Source: JAAYZB01 sp937958685
GTDB taxonomy: Bacteria > Bacillota_I > Bacilli_A > Izemoplasmatales > Hujiaoplasmataceae
Reading direction: 5' to 3'
Assembly (NCBI GenBank): GCA_036824265.1
Contig: DAITAL010000011.1
Span: 1 to 39,914 of the forward strand
Length of the DNA stretch: 39,914 nt
Positions within the stretch are counted from its first letter, which is position 1. Each line of letters opens with the position of its first letter. The notes beneath the pieces are model-generated. The model ran no database searches and was not told the DNA's origin. It worked only from the letters and a program-made list of their open reading frames with translations. Positions 9,095-18,869 of the stretch are shown one piece after another. The translations under genes and the position numbers were made by a program.

Positions 9095-10015
9095 ATGCAG
9101 ATGGCAAGAAGCAAGAAAAGGAGTGAGTTTCACAGCCAGCACAAATACTTTCTGATGTTTGCGGGAATCGCCCTTCTCGGCTTTTTGCTTTTCTATCTTT
9201 ATCCGATCATCCGTACGATCATGCTCAGCTTCACCGACAAGACGATCTTTGCCTTGGAGACATCGATTGTCGGCTGGGACAACTACCTGTACGCCCTGAC
9301 GAAGGATCCGCTCTTCTTCAAATCGATCCAGTTGTCGCTCATCTTCGCCAGCATCAGCGGGTTCTTCGTGCTGATCACCTCGCTGATGCTCGCGCTGCTC
9401 TTGAACCAGAAAGTGAAATTCATCGGTGTCTTCCGGACGATCTACTTCCTGCCCTTCATCATTCCCTCGTTTGCGGTCGGCGCCGTCTACAAGAACATCT
9501 TCAATCCGACAACCGGCATCATCAACCGGATCTTGGAGGGACTGGGCTTTGCCGATCTGCCGTTATGGTACATTTCTCCCGATTCCGCCCTGGCGACGAT
9601 GATCATCATCTCCGCCTTCGGCTTCGGCGTGAAGATGCTCGTCTTCCTGGCGGCCTTGCAGGGCATCCCCCGGGATCTTTATGAGATTGCCAGGATCGAA
9701 GGCGCTTCGCGCATCCAGCAATTCCGCAAGATCACCCTGCCCCTGATCACGCCGATGCTCTTCTTCAATGTGATCCTGATCACGATCGACGGCCTTAAGG
9801 CTTTCAACCTCGCCTTCGTGATGGGCAACGGCCAGGGTTTCCCGGCCAATTCGACCTTGCTTTTCCCAATCTACATGTTCATGACCGCCTTCAACATGCC
9901 CTTCCGCCTCGGCTACGCCGCGGCGATGGCCTGGCTGTTCTTCATCATCATCCTCGCGCTCACCGGACTCAACTTTCTCTTCTCCCGGTATTACGTGCAG
10001 AAGGATGTGACCTAA
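9095..10015 (+). CDS. ABC sugar transporter permease, MalF/UgpA type
   Basis: A 306-residue inner-membrane protein with about six hydrophobic segments. The cytoplasmic EAA loop YEIARIEGASRIQQFRKITL (about residues 200-220) contacts the ATPase in this family. It starts 17 bases after the binding protein and is followed by its partner permease with one intervening base. The pair forms the membrane channel of a CUT1-type carbohydrate importer. Confidence 0.94.
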   Translation: MQMARSKKRSEFHSQHKYFLMFAGIALLGFLLFYLYPIIRTIMLSFTDKTIFALETSIVGWDNYLYALTKDPLFFKSIQLSLIFASISGFFVLITSLMLALLLNQKVKFIGVFRTIYFLPFIIPSFAVGAVYKNIFNPTTGIINRILEGLGFADLPLWYISPDSALATMIIISAFGFGVKMLVFLAALQGIPRDLYEIARIEGASRIQQFRKITLPLITPMLFFNVILITIDGLKAFNLAFVMGNGQGFPANSTLLFPIYMFMTAFNMPFRLGYAAAMAWLFFIIILALTGLNFLFSRYYVQKDVT

Positions 10016-10016
10016 G

Positions 10017-10898
10017 ATGGCACAGCTCCTTTTAAAGCGCAAACCCAAACTGAACGCCAACCCCAAGTGGGTCTACATCCCGCTCGTCCTCTTCGCCCTC
10101 GTGGCGCTGTTGCCCTTGTATTATTTAGTCATCACCGCCTTCAAGAACCTGGATGAGGCCTCGACCTTGGCAACGATGTGGCCACGCTCCAACGAGTTGT
10201 TGGCAAACATCCGCTTCGTCGTCAATTATCCCGATTACCGGGTTGTGCGGATGTTTGCCAACACGATGCTCATCTTCGCGCTCAAGACCCTGGGAACGGT
10301 GCTCACCTGTTCGCTGGCGGCATACGGCTTCGCGATGTATCGCTTCCCCGGCAAAAAAATCATCTTCTTCGTCTTGTTGTCGACGATGATGATTCCCGGA
10401 GAAATTCTCGGGATCCCGATCTATGAGTTCATGGTCAACACCGGCCTCAAGGACATCGCCTACATTCCCCTGTGGATCGCTTGCTGGTTTGCGACCGATG
10501 TCTTCATGATCTTCCTGTTCCGCCAGTTCTTCCAGGGAATCCCCAAAGCCTATATCGAGGCCGCCCGAATGGACGGCTACAGCGAGATGGGCATCTTCTT
10601 CAAGATTGTCGTGCCGCTGAATGTCCCTGTGTTCGTCACCGTCATCCTCTTGTATTTCGTGGGCACCTACAACGATCTTTACGGACCCGCGCTCTATATC
10701 TCCGAGAAAGCCAACTGGGTCATGGCCAACTCGATCACCATCTTCGAAAATCTCTATCGAAGCGGCTCGGGCTCCTATATCGTGCCGTGGAACTATGTCT
10801 CCGTCGCCAGTTTGATCGCGATGGTTCCCGTCGTCTTGGTCTTTGCCTTCATGCAAAAACGGTTTATGGAAAGCGTCTCCGGAACGGGGTTGAAATAA
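10017..10898 (+). CDS. ABC sugar transporter permease, MalG/UgpE type
   Basis: A 293-residue membrane protein with about six hydrophobic segments and the EAA loop YIEAARMDGYSEMGIFFKIV. It is the second subunit of the importer. Its stop overlaps the following start (TAATG at 10896-10900), indicating translational coupling. No ATP-binding subunit gene is present in the operon, so the importer probably uses a shared ATPase encoded elsewhere, as is common for CUT1 importers in Firmicutes. Confidence 0.94.
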   Translation: MAQLLLKRKPKLNANPKWVYIPLVLFALVALLPLYYLVITAFKNLDEASTLATMWPRSNELLANIRFVVNYPDYRVVRMFANTMLIFALKTLGTVLTCSLAAYGFAMYRFPGKKIIFFVLLSTMMIPGEILGIPIYEFMVNTGLKDIAYIPLWIACWFATDVFMIFLFRQFFQGIPKAYIEAARMDGYSEMGIFFKIVVPLNVPVFVTVILLYFVGTYNDLYGPALYISEKANWVMANSITIFENLYRSGSGSYIVPWNYVSVASLIAMVPVVLVFAFMQKRFMESVSGTGLK

Positions 10899-11839
10899 TG
10901 CCATTCAGCAAGGCCGAACAACCAGTCCCGATTGCCAAACTATTAGAGGCAAAACGGGCCATGCCAGTTCCAAAAACATCCGCGAAACTCGCGTTTTTCG
11001 GCGTTGAAGGCCAAGATGTCTACAATATCTCCCAACCCTTCAAGTTCAAAGACAGACTCTGGCTGGCGGGAAGAGTCGAAGCCAGAGGCAGTGAGATATC
11101 AAGGATCGTCATCTTCCACTATGAATGCGACCATGTCTCTATCGCCACCGATCATGAATATCCCGCGATGCAGGATCCGTTCGTGGTCGTCAAGGACGAA
11201 CTGCTCTATCTGGGCGGGACGAGGATCATTATGGACGGCTTGGGCAACATCACCGACTACTATACGGAGATCCTCTGCGGCACGGACTTTGACAATCTCA
11301 AGCCGCTGATCAAGGCACCCGACCGGATGAAGGATGTCCGGATCCTCGAGACCGACAAGATCCATCTCTTCTCCCGCCCCCAGGGCGGCGAAGCCGCCTT
11401 CGGCAAGATCGGTTACCGCAGTTTTGCAAAGTATCAAGAAATCACCCCGAAAAAAATCGCTGGGGCCGTTCTGCTCAAGGAACACTTCCAGGATCCCGAA
11501 TGGGGCGGCGCCAACCAGATCATCCCGCTTAAAAACGGCTATCTGGGCGTCGTCGGCCATATCGCCGCCATGGCTTACGGAAACATCCGCCATTATTATG
11601 GCATGGTGTTCTGTTTCGATCCCCGGACGATGGCTTCCAGCCCGGTGAAGATCATTGCGGAAAGAAGTGACTTCCCCCAAGGTCCCAGCAAGCGCAAGGA
11701 CCTCGAGGATGTCATCTTCGCCGGCGGCATCATCCGCCATGAAGATGGAACAGCCTCCTTCTATGCCGGTCTTTCTGATTGCGAGGCGGGCGTGATCGTC
11801 ATCGACGATCCTTTCCAAGAATGCGAGGAGGGAGTCTGA
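10898..11839 (+). CDS. DUF1861-type (GH130-like) protein
   Basis: A cytoplasmic protein of 313 residues. The segments FFGVEGQDVYNISQPF, LWLAGRVEARGSE, AMQDPFVV and KDLEDVIFAGGI resemble the DUF1861 family, predicted beta-propellers related to GH130 mannosidases. The start at 10898 overlaps the permease stop, which rules out the much longer upstream-open frame. Position between the importer and the binding lipoproteins supports a role in processing imported mannosides. The family assignment is from memory of the pattern and the reaction is inference. Confidence 0.7.
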   Translation: MPFSKAEQPVPIAKLLEAKRAMPVPKTSAKLAFFGVEGQDVYNISQPFKFKDRLWLAGRVEARGSEISRIVIFHYECDHVSIATDHEYPAMQDPFVVVKDELLYLGGTRIIMDGLGNITDYYTEILCGTDFDNLKPLIKAPDRMKDVRILETDKIHLFSRPQGGEAAFGKIGYRSFAKYQEITPKKIAGAVLLKEHFQDPEWGGANQIIPLKNGYLGVVGHIAAMAYGNIRHYYGMVFCFDPRTMASSPVKIIAERSDFPQGPSKRKDLEDVIFAGGIIRHEDGTASFYAGLSDCEAGVIVIDDPFQECEEGV

Positions 11840-11840
11840 G

Positions 11841-13265
11841 ATGAAAAAATTGCTGGTTCTTGTCATCTTGCTTCTGGTTCTTGCCATCAGCGGCTGCACC
11901 GATGTTGCGACGACCACCACGACCATGCCTCTCTCGACAACCACGGAACAACCAACGACGACCATGTTGCCGATCGAATGGCTGATCTATGATTTCGACT
12001 TGCCGGCGGATGTTTCGTTTTCCAGTGCTCTTGCATCAGAAGCGGTGATCATAAGCGGCCACAACATCGCCGCCGCCGATTACACGATCGACCAAGAAAA
12101 CGAAAACATCACCATCAAGAATACCTTTCTGGCATTGCTCATGCCCGGCGATTATGGCTTCACCATCCACACAACTTCTACAAGTGAAGCAGTCCATCTC
12201 CGGGTGGTGGAGCGCTTCCAGCAATACCGGATCGTCAATGAAAGTTTTGAAACCGGCGATCTGCTCGGCTGGACGGCCACAACCGTTTTCAAGGGTGAGC
12301 GGAACCTGCTTGCCTTCACCGGCACCGGTGTCGTGGCCAACGGCGCGATCGACGCGCTGGAATTCAACTACGACGGTAGCGGCAATCATGTTTTCGGGAT
12401 TGACGACAGTATAGCCTTTAGCCTTTACCTTGAAAGAATCGGCCGGTTGCGCTCAACCGACTTCATCCTGGGAGGCACCGGCTTCATCACTTTCCGCCTC
12501 GGTGGGGGAACCAATCCCGCTTTGGCATATCTCTCGGTGCGAAGAAGCGACGATGATGTGGAGATTGCCCGGTTCGCAAATCATGAACCAAATCAAGACC
12601 ACCCGGCGATCCTGACGCCGTACAAGGCCGACCTGTCGGCCTACCTTGGCGAGACCTTATACCTGGAACTCTGCGATTATGGCGGCCATGCGGGCGATTA
12701 TCTCGTCTTCGATGACTTCCTGACCTATCACGAAAGCGAACCAGTTGAATTTCTGATTGCCGTGGACAGCAAACCGACCTTCCCCCAGCTCTTCTATCCC
12801 AATCAGGTGCCCAACGGCGATTTCAACCTGGGACTCGCCAATTGGCATGAGATCCAAGGCTCGGCGTTCCGCGTTGATGCGGGCAGCTTGAAAAGCAACG
12901 AAGGCGGCGACGCCGCGACCGGCGTCATCCGCTCGGAGCTCTTCCGCGTCGACGGTAGCGGCATCATCACCCTGGAGATCGGCGCCGCCCAAGGCGAGCG
13001 CTACGACAAGGACACCTATGTCGTGATCAAAGAACACCTGACGAACCGCGAACTGGTCCGCTTTGCGAACCGGAACCACAATGGCATCTTCATGGTCACC
13101 TATTATGTCGACTTAAGCGCCCACCTGGGCAAGAAATGCTACTTCGAGATCGTCGACAACGCACAGGGGAGTTACGATACGATCTTCATCGGCAACATCC
13201 GCACCTTTTATGCGGAAGCACCGTTCTTCACCTTTGCGGATGTGGCCGTCAATCTCAATGAATAG
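11841..13265 (+). CDS. Glycan-binding lipoprotein with X2-like and paired beta-sandwich domains
   Basis: A 474-residue protein with lipobox ISGC (Cys19) and a short Thr-rich spacer. An X2/Ig-like domain (about 45-125) is followed by two beta-sandwich domains. The first (about 128-295) has NESFETGDLLGW, RLRSTDFILGGTGFITFRLGGG and a DFLTYHES end. The second (about 315-465) has NGDFNLGLANWHEIQG, GVIRSELF and YFEIVDNAQGSY. This same ordered pair recurs in the proteins at 13269, 18870 and 26372. No catalytic residues are apparent, so it is probably a dedicated surface glycan-binding protein. It starts one base after the previous stop. Confidence 0.75.
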   Translation: MKKLLVLVILLLVLAISGCTDVATTTTTMPLSTTTEQPTTTMLPIEWLIYDFDLPADVSFSSALASEAVIISGHNIAAADYTIDQENENITIKNTFLALLMPGDYGFTIHTTSTSEAVHLRVVERFQQYRIVNESFETGDLLGWTATTVFKGERNLLAFTGTGVVANGAIDALEFNYDGSGNHVFGIDDSIAFSLYLERIGRLRSTDFILGGTGFITFRLGGGTNPALAYLSVRRSDDDVEIARFANHEPNQDHPAILTPYKADLSAYLGETLYLELCDYGGHAGDYLVFDDFLTYHESEPVEFLIAVDSKPTFPQLFYPNQVPNGDFNLGLANWHEIQGSAFRVDAGSLKSNEGGDAATGVIRSELFRVDGSGIITLEIGAAQGERYDKDTYVVIKEHLTNRELVRFANRNHNGIFMVTYYVDLSAHLGKKCYFEIVDNAQGSYDTIFIGNIRTFYAEAPFFTFADVAVNLNE

Positions 13266-13268
13266 GAT

Positions 13269-16200
13269 GTGAAAGCGATCAAAAAGCTCATCTGGCTGCT
13301 TGTCTTGACAATTGTTGCTTCGGGATTCATCCTCGGCTGCGAGGATCTTTCGACAACGACGATGGTCGCGACGACGTCCCTTTCCGCAACCGACACCAAT
13401 ACGGCATCGACCACAGCATATACCACCCAAACAGGGATCACGACCCAGTCAACGGTGGAAACGATCACGGGATGGACGGACACAACCACCACGAGCATCA
13501 CGACAACACTTCCTACCACCTCCTTAACGACCACCAGTTCAGCACAAGTCACCACCTTGTCGACAACCGCGGTGACGATTACAACCACCGTGACCACGAC
13601 TTTAGTTCCAACCACAACCACCACAGCCACGACACTGCCGATGACGACCACGACAACCGCTTCGCCTTATCCCGAACCGCTTGTCTACTTCCCGGGCGGC
13701 ATCAACCATCATACGATCGGACTTACCCCGTCGCTTGCTGTGTTCGTCGACCTTGGCGGTGCGCCGCTTATGGCGATCAGGATCAACGATAACCTTCTTT
13801 CCGGATCCGACTACACGCTTGAGGGCACCAGCCTGAGCATTCATCAAGCCTATGTCGATCTGGTGCCACTTGGCTTGGCCAATGAATTGAAAGTCACGAC
13901 ATCAGGCGGCCAAGCCATCGTCTATTTCATCGTCAACGACATTCCCCAGATCGCCGACAAGACCGATTTCATCAAATATCCCGGGGAAGCCATCCACAAC
14001 GAGAACTTCCGGTGGCTCATCACCAATCAGATCGGCTCGCTGACCTACGAGATCACGACCACTCCCTCCGAGCACACCCTGATCGACCACGGTGACGGCA
14101 CCTTCGATTTTCTCCCCGCCTTTGTCTTCACCGGGGATGTGACAATCTCCGTCTCCGTCACCGACGAATACGGCGCCACCGCCCAAAGAGACATCAACCT
14201 GAACTACAAGGTTGTGAATCCCTATATCTATGACGCCCAGGGCGAGAAGACCGTCGACAAGAAAACAGCGGCGACCGATCTCGTGATGACTGCCGATACT
14301 TACGGCAGCGAACCGGCCAACTTGTATTATGAGATGACTGACATCCTACTTGGTGATACTTCCATCGGCAGCGACAACTACATCTTCAAGACGGACGCCA
14401 ATCCCCGGTACTTCTCCCTGAAACTTGCCTACTTGATGCAACTGCCGGTCGGTGAACATCATTTCACGCTCACGACAACAGCCGGAGCGGCCACCTTCAT
14501 CGTGAACATCACCGACACAAGGACAATTGTGGCGGTTCCGAATGCGATCCAGTTCACCATCGATGTTTCCACCGAAGACATCCCCATCGCGCTCACGCTC
14601 TACGCCAACGTGATCGGTGCTTCAAGTTTCGCGCTTGGCGAGACGACATTGACTGAGGATCACTGCACCTATCTCGATGGTCTTTTGACGCTCAAGGCAA
14701 GTTATTTGGATACCTTGTCTCCCGGAATCCATGACTTGATGGCCAACGGCATGAAAATCGTCACCGTGACGATCCTGACGCCGCAGACACCAGAAGTCGG
14801 GGAGATTCCCGTACCCGTAATCTTTGCCAAGGCGACCTCGGGAGACCTTGAGATTCCCATCGCGCTTTTCGGTTTCGCGAGTGAAACAGAGATCTTCCGT
14901 TTCCAGGTCAAACTGACCGCGACGGATTATACGATCACCGACGCTGCCCTGACGCTCAAGGCGGACTATCTTGGCACCCTGCCCTACGGAGTCCACGAAT
15001 ACTTCATCATCAACTCCCAGGGCGCCACCTCGTTCTTCGTCGCCGTGACGGACAAACCCCAGGCAACGACCACCGACCAGAACGTGACCAAGTTCACCTA
15101 TGAGACGATTCCCGCCGAAGCCTTGCGGGTCCAAGCCGCCACCACTTTCAACCTGACCGGTTTCGCCCTGACAGAAGTGGCCTTCTATGACTATCTCGAA
15201 ACGCCTTCCGGCACGGCGCAGCTGGCGACCATCGCCGAAGGAGAGCTTTCCGCAAGCGGCGCTTTCGGCTCGCTCACCCTCAACCCCTTGACCAAGACCT
15301 TCGCCTTCCTGAGAAATCCCGGCTGGTTCGGGGTTGTCGTCTTCACCTACACCGCAACCGATGAACTGGGGTTGGTGAGCGATGCGATCACGATGGATGT
15401 CGTTTATAAGGAAATGCCGCCAGCAATCGCCGACAACAACACCAAACACCATATGCAGGGTGATGCCATCGACATCGTCTATACGATCACCAACATGGCC
15501 GGCAATTCCCTCTTCCCGATCTATAGGATTATTCATGATGATCATGCCCTGCTTTTGGGAACCGACTATACTGTCGGTCCCCAGGAAGGCAGTTACCTCT
15601 ATTTCACGATCAAAAGCGCTTATCTGGAAACACTTCCGCTCGGGATTGCCGACTTCATGCTCTATACCGAAGGCGGACGAGACGCCTTCTCGCTCACCGT
15701 CTATTCCCGGTTGCTGGTAGCCGATCCCACAGAGGAATTCGACAAGAATGCTCCGGCTGATGTGCTGTTCACGATCACCGGATCGCCGCTTGTCCTCACC
15801 AGTCTCAAACACGGGACGGTGACGGTGGCTGCGGAAAACTATACCTTCGCGGATGGTTTGCTTACACTCAAGTCGGCTTATCTCTCCAGTCTGCCCTATG
15901 GAGTGCAGAACTTCACCATCGACAATGGTTATGGGTCGACGCCAATCAGCGTCACGATCGGGGATTCCCGGCTGCCGGCGCTGATCTTTGCGACAATCAC
16001 CTATTATCAGGGCACAGAAGCAGATGTGGAAGTCAGTTTCACTCTTTATGACAAAACTGTGACCGGTCTCTTGCTGAACGATGATCCGGTCGCCGGCGGG
16101 AATTATTCGCTCTTTGGCGGCATCCTCGTCCTGTCCGGCAGTTACCTTGAAACAGTGAGCGGAAGTGAAACGACGCTTGCCTTCACCTTGGTCTGTTCGA

Positions 16201-18839
16201 CGGGTACGGTGCCCTTCACCATCATCATCGAACCGGAAACGATCACCCCGACTTTGGAACAGACTTCCGCCGATTTCCGGATCGACCTGATGGCGGATGT
16301 GACGTTCACCATCAATCTCTATGACAACACCTTCACCGCCCTCAAGCATGACGGGATCACCCTGGTCAGAAACGTCGACTACACCTTGAACGAAACCACG
16401 GGAGCGCTCGCGCTCAAAGGCAGTCTCCTTGTCAGACTCTATGATTTTGACCGCACCAGCTACGAGTTCAAACTTCACACCGCCGAAGCTCCCGCCGCCG
16501 CTTTCAGCGTTACCTACACCCATGCCAACAATCTGGTGATAAACGGCGGATTCGAGACCGGCGACCTCTTCGGGTGGATGCCCTATGCCTTGTGGAAGGA
16601 TGAGCCGGTGCTTGTGGCTTTCCGCAATGAAAGAGTCGTCTCGACGCTCTCCTACGGCTCCGCCAGCACCGATCCGTACAACCGGGACGGCGCCTATCAT
16701 TATGGTCTCTACACCTACCCCTATGACAACAGCAACAAGGATCTCAACCAGGAACGGATGGGGATGCTGCGCTCAAGCAACTTCCGCCTTGCCGGCTCGG
16801 GCGTCATCTCCTTCAAGTTGGGCGGTGGGAAGAACACCGGCACGGCCTATGTCTCCATCCGTGACGCCACCACCCACGAGGAGCTCGCCCGCTTCGGCAA
16901 CCGCCATTTTGGCAACACCTCGTTGAGTGGTACGAGCAACGCGGAAGGCTATCTCTTCCAGTACTATTTCGATCTTTCGGCACAGCTTGGCAAAGAACTG
17001 TATATTCTAATCGTTGATGCGGCCTCCCACGAGTGGAGCGTGCTCGCCTTTGACAGTTTCATCACCTATTACGCCGTGGCGCCTTCTTTCAACGCCGATC
17101 AGACGGCGCACAACATCGTTCCGGTCATCTACAGCGCTGGGAGCGCCACCAACGCCATCATCAACGGCGCTCTGACCAGCAACCTCAACAACTGGGAAAA
17201 CCCGCAAGGCGTCTTCCAGATCGCCAACGGCGGCGCCATCAGCAGCGTCGGCGGCGATCCCGCCCTGGGCGTCCTCCGTTCGCCGGCTTTCACCATCAAC
17301 GGCGCCAACGTCTATTTGACTTTCGATTTCGCCGGGGCGATCCAACGCGACAAGCAAGTTTTCGTGCTCGTCAAGGAAGTCGGCACGAACCTGGAAGTCC
17401 TGAGACTCACCCGCCGGGCCGATCAGGCCTCCACAGAAGATTCCGGGGATTTCAAGACCCATTGGTACGACCTCTTTGGACTTGATCCGACCAAGGAGTA
17501 CTATCTGGAGGTCGTGGACAACCGCAACGGCAGTTGGGGCGTGGCGCTGATCCGCAATGTCAGTTTGACAGCCACACCAGGCCTTGATTACCGGCTGGCC
17601 GTCAATGCCTTCTACGGGCTCATGACCCATGATCCCGAGGATGGCAGGCACTGGCTGCCGGCAACCCTCGCTCAACCGGCCCTGGCCCAACCCGACTTCG
17701 TCTTCGCAACTCTCGGTGAGGATTCAGCAACCGAAATCAATCTCAACTACCATTCTGCATATCAGACAACCTATCTTGAATACACCCTGGCCACCGATCC
17801 TGACTTCACGAATGCCCAGGTCATCACCGTGACTGGAAGTCTGTATGAAGCGACGATCACCGCCACCGGCAACGTCGTCTACGGCTTCTTGCCCCGCTAT
17901 GTCCACAAAGTCGCCCTTGATGGATTGCTTCCGGGCACGGACTACATCTACCGGATCCGGGAGGGCTTCGCCTATTCCGAAGTGCGAAGCATCAAAACAG
18001 CGCCCGTCTCGGGCGGATTCAGTTTCCTCTACTATACCGACACCCAGGCCGACTACTGGTATCAGTCCCAGATCACCGCCAGTCTCCTCGAACAGGCATA
18101 CCTGCTCGAGGATGACTACCTCTTTGCCCTTTTGACCGGCGATCTTGTCGAGACGGGCAGTTCGGAAACCCATTGGGACTGGTTTGCCGGCGTGGCGCCG
18201 GCTCTGCCCCTGATGACGGTACCCGGCAACCACGATTATCAGAACCAGGCCGCCGAGATCGTTTCCGCCGGTTACTACAACAGCATGTTCCTCAATCCGC
18301 AAAACGGCAGCACCAGTTATCTCAACTCATCCTACTTCTTCATCGTCGACAATGTGCTCTTCGTGATGCTCGATGTCGTCACGGGCAATGACCTGGCTTT
18401 GCAACAGGCTTGGTTCGCCGACATCGTCGCCGCCAACCGGCAGGACTTCCTGGTGGTTAGTACCCACTACAGCATGTACGGCACTTATCATGAATCAGCG
18501 GCGGCAGCGATGATCGCCGACTGGCTGGACGTCTTCGATGCGGCTGATGTCGATCTTGTCCTTTCCGGACATGATCACATCTACGCCCGCACACCCGCGA
18601 TGTACCAGGATGAACCGGCGACCTTGCCGAATACCGGCACCTACTATCTGATCGGCGGCACCGCCGGCCACAAGTTCCGCGAGGTGGGCGAGGGCGAAGA
18701 CGGCAATTTCGCTTTCTACCTCGAGGAAACGATTTCCACGATCTCGATCATCACCGTCAGTGACACCGCCATCAGCATCCAAACCATCGATCTGGAGGGA
18801 AATACTGTTGATACATTCCAGATTCCGGTCAAAGCCTGA
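13269..18839 (+). CDS. Giant lipoprotein: X2-like repeats, paired beta-sandwich domains and C-terminal metallophosphoesterase
   Basis: 1856 residues, GTG start at 13269. Lipobox ILGC (Cys24), then an unusually long Thr-rich spacer (about 27-135). Next come about eight X2-like Ig repeats (each with a YL-x2-L-x2-G-type turn, about residues 137-1082) interrupted by two cadherin-like stretches, and the paired beta-sandwich domains (about 1086-1432). A purple-acid-phosphatase-type fibronectin domain (about 1475-1580) leads to a calcineurin-like phosphoesterase. The phosphoesterase shows the metal-binding blocks YYTDTQ, GDLVETG, GNHDY, STHYS and GHDHIYAR in order (about 1584-1800), so it looks active. 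It would be anchored on the outside and hold a phosphatase well away from the membrane. Removal of phosphate from a phosphorylated mannan is a reasonable guess, not shown. Confidence 0.85.
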   Translation: MKAIKKLIWLLVLTIVASGFILGCEDLSTTTMVATTSLSATDTNTASTTAYTTQTGITTQSTVETITGWTDTTTTSITTTLPTTSLTTTSSAQVTTLSTTAVTITTTVTTTLVPTTTTTATTLPMTTTTTASPYPEPLVYFPGGINHHTIGLTPSLAVFVDLGGAPLMAIRINDNLLSGSDYTLEGTSLSIHQAYVDLVPLGLANELKVTTSGGQAIVYFIVNDIPQIADKTDFIKYPGEAIHNENFRWLITNQIGSLTYEITTTPSEHTLIDHGDGTFDFLPAFVFTGDVTISVSVTDEYGATAQRDINLNYKVVNPYIYDAQGEKTVDKKTAATDLVMTADTYGSEPANLYYEMTDILLGDTSIGSDNYIFKTDANPRYFSLKLAYLMQLPVGEHHFTLTTTAGAATFIVNITDTRTIVAVPNAIQFTIDVSTEDIPIALTLYANVIGASSFALGETTLTEDHCTYLDGLLTLKASYLDTLSPGIHDLMANGMKIVTVTILTPQTPEVGEIPVPVIFAKATSGDLEIPIALFGFASETEIFRFQVKLTATDYTITDAALTLKADYLGTLPYGVHEYFIINSQGATSFFVAVTDKPQATTTDQNVTKFTYETIPAEALRVQAATTFNLTGFALTEVAFYDYLETPSGTAQLATIAEGELSASGAFGSLTLNPLTKTFAFLRNPGWFGVVVFTYTATDELGLVSDAITMDVVYKEMPPAIADNNTKHHMQGDAIDIVYTITNMAGNSLFPIYRIIHDDHALLLGTDYTVGPQEGSYLYFTIKSAYLETLPLGIADFMLYTEGGRDAFSLTVYSRLLVADPTEEFDKNAPADVLFTITGSPLVLTSLKHGTVTVAAENYTFADGLLTLKSAYLSSLPYGVQNFTIDNGYGSTPISVTIGDSRLPALIFATITYYQGTEADVEVSFTLYDKTVTGLLLNDDPVAGGNYSLFGGILVLSGSYLETVSGSETTLAFTLVCSTGTVPFTIIIEPETITPTLEQTSADFRIDLMADVTFTINLYDNTFTALKHDGITLVRNVDYTLNETTGALALKGSLLVRLYDFDRTSYEFKLHTAEAPAAAFSVTYTHANNLVINGGFETGDLFGWMPYALWKDEPVLVAFRNERVVSTLSYGSASTDPYNRDGAYHYGLYTYPYDNSNKDLNQERMGMLRSSNFRLAGSGVISFKLGGGKNTGTAYVSIRDATTHEELARFGNRHFGNTSLSGTSNAEGYLFQYYFDLSAQLGKELYILIVDAASHEWSVLAFDSFITYYAVAPSFNADQTAHNIVPVIYSAGSATNAIINGALTSNLNNWENPQGVFQIANGGAISSVGGDPALGVLRSPAFTINGANVYLTFDFAGAIQRDKQVFVLVKEVGTNLEVLRLTRRADQASTEDSGDFKTHWYDLFGLDPTKEYYLEVVDNRNGSWGVALIRNVSLTATPGLDYRLAVNAFYGLMTHDPEDGRHWLPATLAQPALAQPDFVFATLGEDSATEINLNYHSAYQTTYLEYTLATDPDFTNAQVITVTGSLYEATITATGNVVYGFLPRYVHKVALDGLLPGTDYIYRIREGFAYSEVRSIKTAPVSGGFSFLYYTDTQADYWYQSQITASLLEQAYLLEDDYLFALLTGDLVETGSSETHWDWFAGVAPALPLMTVPGNHDYQNQAAEIVSAGYYNSMFLNPQNGSTSYLNSSYFFIVDNVLFVMLDVVTGNDLALQQAWFADIVAANRQDFLVVSTHYSMYGTYHESAAAAMIADWLDVFDAADVDLVLSGHDHIYARTPAMYQDEPATLPNTGTYYLIGGTAGHKFREVGEGEDGNFAFYLEETISTISIITVSDTAISIQTIDLEGNTVDTFQIPVKA

Positions 18840-18869
18840 TCATGAGAAAATCCTAGAAGGGGAGGAACA

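Noticed and set aside
10472..10897. Upstream extension of the DUF1861-type frame
   Set aside because: This part overlaps the permease gene in another frame and reads as Arg-rich shadow sequence; the real start is the ATG at 10898 coupled to the permease stop.
13208..13651. Val-rich minus-strand frame, and a similar one at 39001-39255
   Set aside because: These are complements of the Thr-rich spacer codons (ACC/ACG/ACA read as GTG/GTT/TGT), not genes.
14622..16700. A 692-codon open frame on the minus strand
   Set aside because: It runs antisense through the X2-like repeats of the giant lipoprotein; it has no ribosome site and its low-complexity Gly/Asp/Arg-rich translation is a by-product of GC-rich codon use on the other strand.
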